From Saturnia japonica (lineage: Eukaryota > Arthropoda > Insecta > Lepidoptera > Saturniidae): a stretch of 64,000 nt of DNA. The DNA is taken from contig CM065320.1 in the NCBI GenBank assembly GCA_033032175.1, positions 17,007,413-17,071,412 on the forward strand, in the 5' to 3' direction. The notes under the pieces are model-generated. The model saw nothing but the letters and a program-made list of their open reading frames with translations, did not search any database and was not told the origin of the DNA. Within the stretch, counting starts at the first letter, position 1. Each line of letters opens with the position of its first letter. Position numbers and translations under genes: made by a program. Positions 57,811 through 64,000 of this stretch are shown here, piece after piece.

Positions 57811-60800
57811 CACTGCTATGAGCGTGAGTATACTTGAAGTGCAACGTGCACGTACATTGTAAACACTGCACTGCTATGAGCGTGAGTGTAAATAACAACT
57901 TGAAGTGCAAAGTGCACGTACATTGTAAACACTGCACTGCTATGAGCGTGAGTGTAAATAACAACTTGAAGTGCAAAGTGCACGTACATTGTAAACACTG
58001 CACTGCTATGAGCGTGAGTGTAAATAACAACTTGAAGTGCAAAGTGCACGTACATTGTAAACACTGCACTGCTATGAGCGTGAGTGTAAATAACAACTTG
58101 AAGTGCAAAGTGCACGTACATTGTAAACACTGCACTGCTATGAGCGTGAGTGTAAATAACATCTTGAAGTGCAAAGTGCACGTACATTGTAAACACTGCA
58201 CTGCTATGAGCGTGAGTGTAAATAACAACTTGAAGTGCAAAGTGCACGTACATTGTAAACACTGCACTGCTATGAGCGTGAGTGTAAATAACAACTTGAA
58301 GTGCAAAGTGCACGTACATTGTAAACACTGCACTGCTATGAGCGTGAGTGTAAATAACAACTTGAAGTGCAAAGTGCACGTACATTGTAAACACTGCACT
58401 GCTATATGAACGTGAGTGTAAATAACAACTTGAAGTGCAACGTGCACATACATTATAAACACTGCACTGCTATGAGCGTGAGTGTAAATAACAACTTGAA
58501 GTGCAAAGTGCACGTACATTGTAAACACTGCACTGCTATGAGCGTGAGTGTAAATAACAACTTGAAGTGCAAAGTGCACGTACATTGTAAACACTGCACT
58601 GCTATGAGCGTGAGTGTAAATAACATCTTGAAGTGCAAAGTGCACGTACATTGTAAACACTGCACTGCTATGAGCGTGAGTGTAAATAACAACTTGAAGT
58701 GCAAAGTGCACGTACATTGTAAACACTGCACTGCTATGAGCGTGAGTGTAAATAACAACTTGAAGTGCAAAGTGCACGTACATTGTAAACACTGCACTGC
58801 TATGAGCGTGAGTGTAAATAACAACTTGAAGTGCAAAGTGCACGTACATTGTAAACACTGCACTGCTATGAGCGTGAGTGTAAATAACAACTTGAAGTGC
58901 AAAGTGCACGTACATTGTAAACACTGCACTGCTATGTGAGCGTGAGTGTAAATAACAACTTGAAGTGCAAAGTGCACGTACATTGTAAACACTGCACTGC
59001 TATGTGAGCGTGAGTGTAAATAACAACTTGAAGTGCAAAGTGCACGTACATTGTAAACACTGCACTGCTATGTGAGCGTGAGTGTAAATAACAACTTGAA
59101 GTGCAAAGTGCACGTACATTGTAAACACTGCACTGCTATGTGAGCGTGAGTGTAAATAACAACTTGAAGTGCAAAGTGCACGTACATTGTAAACACTGCA
59201 CTGCTATGTGAGCGTGAGTGTAAATAACAACTTGAAGTGCAAAGTGCACGTACATTGTAAACACTGCACTGCTATGTGAGCGTGAGTGTAAATAACAACT
59301 TGAAGTGCAAAGTGCACGTACATTGTAAACACTGCACTGCTATGTGAGCGTGAGTGTAAATAACAACTTGAAGTGCAAAGTGCACGTACATTGTAAACAC
59401 TGCACTGCTATGAGCGTGAGTGTAAATAACAACTTGAAGTGCAAAGTGCACGTACATTGTAAACACTGCACTGCTATGAGCGTGAGTGTAAATAACAACT
59501 TGAAGTGCAAAGTGCACGTACATTGTAAACACTGCACTGCTATGAGCGTGAGTGTAAATAACAACTTGAAGTGCAAAGTGCACGTACATTGTAAACACTG
59601 CACTGCTATGTGAGCGTGAGTGTAAATAACAACTTGAAGTGCAAAGTGCACGTACATTGTAAACACTGCACTGCTATGTGAGCGTGAGTGTAAATAACAA
59701 CTTGAAGTGCAAAGTGCACGTACATTGTAAACACTGCACTGCTATGTGAGCGTGAGTGTAAATAACAACTTGAAGTGCAAAGTGCACGTACATTGTAAAC
59801 ACTGCACTGCTATGTGAGCGTGAGTGTAAATAACAACTTGAAGTGCAAAGTGCACGTACATTGTAAACACTGCACTGCTATGTGAGCGTGAGTGTAAATA
59901 ACAACTTGAAGTGCAAAGTGCACGTACATTGTAAACACTGCACTGCTATGTGAGCGTGAGTGTAAATAACAACTTGAAGTGCAAAGTGCACGTACATTGT
60001 AAACACTGCACTGCTATGTGAGCGTGAGTGTAAATAACAACTTGAAGTGCAAAGTGCACGTACATTGTAAACACTGCACTGCTATGAGCGTGAGTGTAAA
60101 TAACAACTTGAAGTGCAAAGTGCACGTACATTGTAAACACTGCACTGCTATGAGCGTGAGTGTAAATAACAACTTGAAGTGCAAAGTGCACGTACATTGT
60201 AAACACTGCACTGCTATGAGCGTGAGTGTAAATAACAACTTGAAGTGCAAAGTGCACGTACATTGTAAACACTGCACTGCTATGAGCGTGAGTGTAAATA
60301 ACAACTTGAAGTGCAAAGTGCACGTACATTGTAAACACTGCACTGCTATGAGCGTGAGTGTAAATAACAACTTGAAGTGCAAGTGCACTACATTTAAACA
60401 CTGCACTGCTATGAGCGTGAGTGTAAATAACAACTTGAAGTGCAAAGTGCACGTACATTGTAAACACTGCACTGCTATGAGCGTGAGTGTAAATAACAAC
60501 TTGAAGTGCAAAGTGCACGTACATTGTAAACACTGCACTGCTATGAGCGTGAGTGTAAATAACAACTTGAAGTGCAAAGTGCACGTACATTGTAAACACT
60601 GCACTGCTATGAGCGTGAGTGTAAATAACTTGAAGTGCAAAGTGCACGTACATTGTAAACACTGCACTGCTATGAGCGTGAGTGTAAATAACAACTTGAA
60701 GTGCAAAGTGCACGTACATTGTAAACACTGCACTGCTATGAGCGTGAGTGTAAATAACAACTTGAAGTGCAAAGTGCACGTACATTGTAAACACTGCACT

Positions 60801-62786
60801 GCTATGAGCGTGAGTGTAAATAACAACTTGAAGTGCAAAGTGCACGTACATTGTAAACACTGCACTGCTATGAGCGTGAGTGTAAATAACAACTTGAAGT
60901 GCAAAGTGCACGTACATTGTAAACACTGCACTGCTATGAGCGTGAGTGTAAATAACAACTTGAAGTGCAAAGTGCACGTACATTGTAAACACTGCACTGC
61001 TATGAGCGTGAGTGTAAATAACAACTTGAAGTGCAAAGTGCACGTACATTGTAAACACTGCACTGCTATGAGCGTGAGTGTAAATAACAACTTGAAGTGC
61101 AAAGTGCACGTACATTGTAAACACTGCACTGCTATGAGCGTGAGTGTAAATAACAACTTGAAGTGCAAAGTGCACGTACATTGTAAACACTGCACTGCTA
61201 TGAGCGTGAGTGTAACAACTTGAAGTGCAACGTGCACATACATTGTAAACACTGCACTGCTATGAGCGTGAGTGTAAATAACAACTTGAAGTGCAAAGTG
61301 CACGTACATTGTAAACACTGCACTGCTATGAGCGTGAGTGTAAATAACAACTTGAAGTGCAAAGTGCACGTACATTGTAAACACTGCACTGCTATGAGCG
61401 TGAGTGTAAATAACAACTTGAAGTGCAAAGTGCACGTACATTGTAAACACTGCACTGCTATGAGCGTGAGTGTAAATAACAACTTGAAGTGCAACGTGCA
61501 CATACATTATAAACACTGCACTGCTATGAGCGTGAGTGTAAATAACAACTTGAAGTGCAAAGTGCACGTACATTGTAAACACTGCACTGCTATGAGCGTG
61601 AGTGTAAATAACAACTTGAAGTGCAAAGTGCACGTACATTGTAAACACTGCACTGCTATGAGCGTGAGTGTAAATAACAACTTGAAGTGCAAAGTGCACG
61701 TACATTGTAAACACTGCACTGCTATGAGCGTGAGTGTAAATAACATCTTGAAGTGCAAAGTGCACGTACATTGTAAACACTGCACTGCTATGAGCGTGAG
61801 TGTAAATAACATCTTGAAGTGCAAAGTGCACGTACATTGTAAACACTGCACTGCTATGAGCGTGAGTGTAAATAACATCTTGAAGTGCAAAGTGCACGTA
61901 CATTGTAAACACTGCACTGCTATGAGCGTGAGTGTAAATAACAACTTGAAGTGCAAAGTGCACGTACATTGTAAACACTGCACTGCTATGAGCGTGAGTG
62001 TAAATAACATCTTGAAGTGCAAAGTGCACGTACATTGTAAACACTGCACTGCTATGAGCGTGAGTGTAAATAACATCTTGAAGTGCAAAGTGCACGTACA
62101 TTGTAAACACTGCACTGCTATGAGCGTGAGTGTAAATAACAACTTGAAGTGCAAAGTGCACGTACATTGTAAACACTGCACTGCTATGAACGTGAGTGTA
62201 AATAACAACTTGAAGTGCAACGTGCACATACATTGTAAACACTGCACTGCTATGAGCGTGAGTGTAAATAACAACTTGAAGTGCAAAGTGCACGTACATT
62301 GTAAACACTGCACTGCTATGAGCGTGAGTGTAAATAACAACTTGAAGTGCAAAGTGCACGTACATTGTAAACACTGCACTGCTATGAGCGTGAGTGTAAA
62401 TAACAACTTGAAGTGCAAAGTGCACGTACATTGTAAACACTGCACTGCTATGAGCGTGAGTGTAAATAACAACTTGAAGTGCAAAGTGCACGTACATTGT
62501 AAACACTGCACTGCTATGAGCGTGAGTGTAAATAACAACTTGAAGTGCAAAGTGCACGTACATTGTAAACACTGCACTGCTATGAGCGTGAGTGTAACAA
62601 CTTGAAGTGCAACGTGCACATACATTATAAACACTGCACTGCTATGAGCGTGAGTGTAAATAACAACTTGAAGTGCAAAGTGCACGTACATTGTAAACAC
62701 TGCACTGCTATGAGCGTGAGTGTAAATAACAACTTGAAGTGCAAAGTGCACGTACATTGTAAACACTGCACTGCTATGAGCGTCGC
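57811..62786. repeat. Satellite array, 66-bp unit (68-bp variant), about 75 copies
   Basis: The unit begins GAGCGTGAGTGTAAATAACA, continues ACTTGAAGTGCAAAGTGCAC and GTACATTGTAAACACTGCAC, and ends TGCTAT. Most units are identical. Variants: an extra TG giving 68 bp (junctions 58934-59342 and 59608-60016), AACATC for AACAAC (58159, 58621, 61741-62071), and CGTGCACATACAT (58440, 61229, 61495, 62219, 62610). The first unit (57811) is shortened. AGTGCA and TGCACT within each unit can pair. Because 66 is divisible by three and the unit lacks stops in several frames, long open frames arise on both strands. Confidence 0.97.
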
Positions 62787-62945
62787 AGTAGCGTGAGCGT
62801 GCGATGTGCGCGCAGTAGCGTGCGATGTGCGCGCAGTAGCGTGCGATGTGCGATGTGCGCGCAGTAGCGTGCGATGTGCGATGTGCGCGCAGTAGCGTGC
62901 TGCGTGCTGCGTGCTGCGTGCTGCGTGCGACGCGCGACGGGCACG
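62787..62945. repeat. GC-rich minisatellite, 21/28-bp and 7-bp units
   Basis: GCGTGCGATGTGCGCGCAGTA (21 bp; last base of the unit A) occurs twice, then a 28-bp form with GCGATGT doubled occurs twice, then GCGTGCT repeats and GCGACGCGCGACGGGCACG. It directly follows the 66-bp array. Confidence 0.85.
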
Positions 62946-62947
62946 TA

Positions 62948-63880
62948 CGAGGACGGCACTGAAAATTTCAGGAATCAAGGAAGTGACAACATTACTATTT
63001 AAAAATGTATTTATTGCTTTTTGAAGTATTCTCCGCGAAATTTGACACATTTTTCCATACGATGGAACCAATCATTGAAGCAACCATTCCATTCGAAAGT
63101 TGGGGTCTCCAAAATGGCCGTTTTGTAGGAGTCCACAGCTTCTTCAGGTGATGAAAATCTCTGTCCACGCAATTTATTCTTTATTTTAGGGAAAGTATAG
63201 AAATCATTAGGGCTTAGGTCGGGGCTGTACGGCGGATGGTTTAATAATTCTATGTTTTCTTGCTCTAAAAACTCTTTTGTTCTGTGCGCGCATTGTCGTG
63301 ATGGAGGATGATGCGGCGGTTGCCGTTCTCTTTACGGAATTCAAAAACGACCTGTGGCAAACAAAGGCTAGCATACCATTCTGCATTAACCGTTCTTTGT
63401 CCCTCAAAAGGAATAGTCGTAAACATGGCCGGTTTTGGAGACAAACGTGGCCACCATTTTTTTTTCGTCACCTGCATACGATATTGTATACAGCATTTGA
63501 GGATCCTGCGTGGAATCTTTCGAGAGTTCTGACGCACCAAGTAACATGAGCCGCTTTTTGCTCTTCACAGAGCGACTCATGCCAATGACTAAAGATTGCC
63601 TGAATTTCGCGGTATGTCACATGTCGATCTTCCTCAATCAGCTTACGCACAGCATCAACGTTTTCTTGGGTGACTGCAGTTTTTGGACGACCTTGACGAG
63701 GATCATCACTGAGCTTGACACGTCCATGTTGAAATTCAGCAAACCAGCGATAAATTGTGGTTTTGTATGGGGCTTTTATCACCAATCATCCGGTCAACAC
63801 ACTGTTTTTGTGTTACACCACTTCGAAAGTCTAATAAATCATCACTCTTGAATTTTCTCGAGTCAATTCCATTTTCTCAA
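62948..63880 (-). mobile_element. Mariner of a second lineage, inserted in the minisatellite
   Basis: The left edge is TA|CGAGGACGGCACTGAAAAT, probably the 3' terminal repeat. The right edge, upstream of the transposase ATG, lacks the matching inverse sequence and passes within about 12 bp into the minisatellite, so the 5' end is deleted. Confidence 0.75.
63011..63872 (-). pseudogene. Mariner transposase, 5' end frameshifted, internal deletion
   Basis: From the ATG at 63872: MELTREN, then a shifted stretch to APYKTTIYRWFAEFQHGRVK (HTH), DPRQGRPKTAVTQENVDAVR, DRHVTYREIQAIF, a degraded SHWHESLCEEQKAAHVTWCV and AVYNIV. AGDEKKMVATF follows: the first Asp is next to sequence normally about 50 residues further on, so a deletion is present. 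Then FEGQRTVNAEWYASLCLPQV, IILHHDNAR (second Asp), the PPYSPDLSPNDFY region (third Asp), and WNGCFNDWFHRMEKCVKFRG to the TAA at 63013-63011. Non-functional. Distinct from the 7.8-kb family. Confidence 0.85.
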
Positions 63881-63884
63881 CGTT

Positions 63885-64000
63885 TTTAGTCGTGCGTACG
63901 GCGCGCGAGTGCGTGCGATACGCGACAGGCACGTATAATCGTGCGTACGGCGCGCGGGTGCGTGCGGCGCGCGGGTGCGTGCGGCGCGCGGCGGGCACGT
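63885..64000. repeat. GC-rich minisatellite, right of the mariner
   Basis: Two diverged units start CGTGCGTACGGCGCGCG and end GGCACGT; the second holds GGGTGCGTGCGGCGCGC twice. The ending CGCGAC.GGCACGTA also occurs just left of the mariner, so both sides were once one array. It continues past the window edge. Confidence 0.8.

Noticed and set aside
57596..62766. Very long open frames (up to about 850 codons) on both strands in the satellite array
   Set aside because: They repeat a 22-residue peptide because the 66-bp unit is a multiple of three and lacks stops. They exist in several frames at once, and the 68-bp variants switch frames without effect.
57811..62786. CRISPR-like array
   Set aside because: Whole units repeat without unique spacers, no cas genes are present, and the context is an animal genome.

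Overview
The window looks like nuclear DNA from a moth or butterfly (Lepidoptera). It is AT-rich and intron-like, with very little coding sequence and a dense load of mobile elements. The lepidopteran call rests on several recurring families: Helitron-like elements that begin TC and end CTAG between A and T, one group resembling the Lep1 family; cecropia/Hsmar1-like mariners; a Jockey-type LINE; tRNA-derived SINEs; and LINE 3' tails of types common in moths. No bacterial operon, rRNA gene or CRISPR array is present.

Layout. 1-2551 (minus) is the 5' part of a BEL/Pao LTR retrotransposon polyprotein (Gag, two zinc knuckles, aspartic protease, start of reverse transcriptase). It is open without a stop and runs off the left edge. 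Its upstream region is split by a 5'-truncated Jockey-like LINE (3402-5028) with a 12-bp target duplication and a 32-A tail. Two further 3' ends of the same LINE lie at 27743-28139 (minus) and 43544-44226 (plus), each with an 11-bp duplication. Three decayed mariners of one family lie at 7761-9058, 13112-14382 and 54252-55318. Fragments of other mariners lie at 23790-24545 and 62948-63880. From 9 to 53 kb most recognisable sequence is non-autonomous: about fifteen Helitron-like copies, seven or more LINE tails, six SINE pieces, and a 412-bp TA-flanked MITE (30876-31287).

The only host coding sequence I can support is one 178-bp exon of a TMTC-type (transmembrane and TPR, O-mannosyltransferase) gene at 39012-39189 on the plus strand, with good splice sites on both sides. 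Much of the window may therefore be intron of that gene, although no neighbouring exon was found.

The right end is different. A dead BEL/Pao pol fragment (56430-57440, minus) is followed by a tandem array of about 75 copies of a 66-bp unit with a 68-bp variant (57811-62786). Next come GC-rich minisatellites (62787-62945 and 63885-64000) that flank a truncated mariner. The long open frames in the 66-bp array are a by-product of a unit length divisible by three and are not genes.

How the parts relate: the region is best read as layers of insertions (LINE into BEL, LINE tail into mariner, LINE into a palindrome-rich element, Helitron 24 bp past an exon donor, mariner into minisatellite) plus local amplification of the 66-bp satellite. 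No cooperating gene system is evident.
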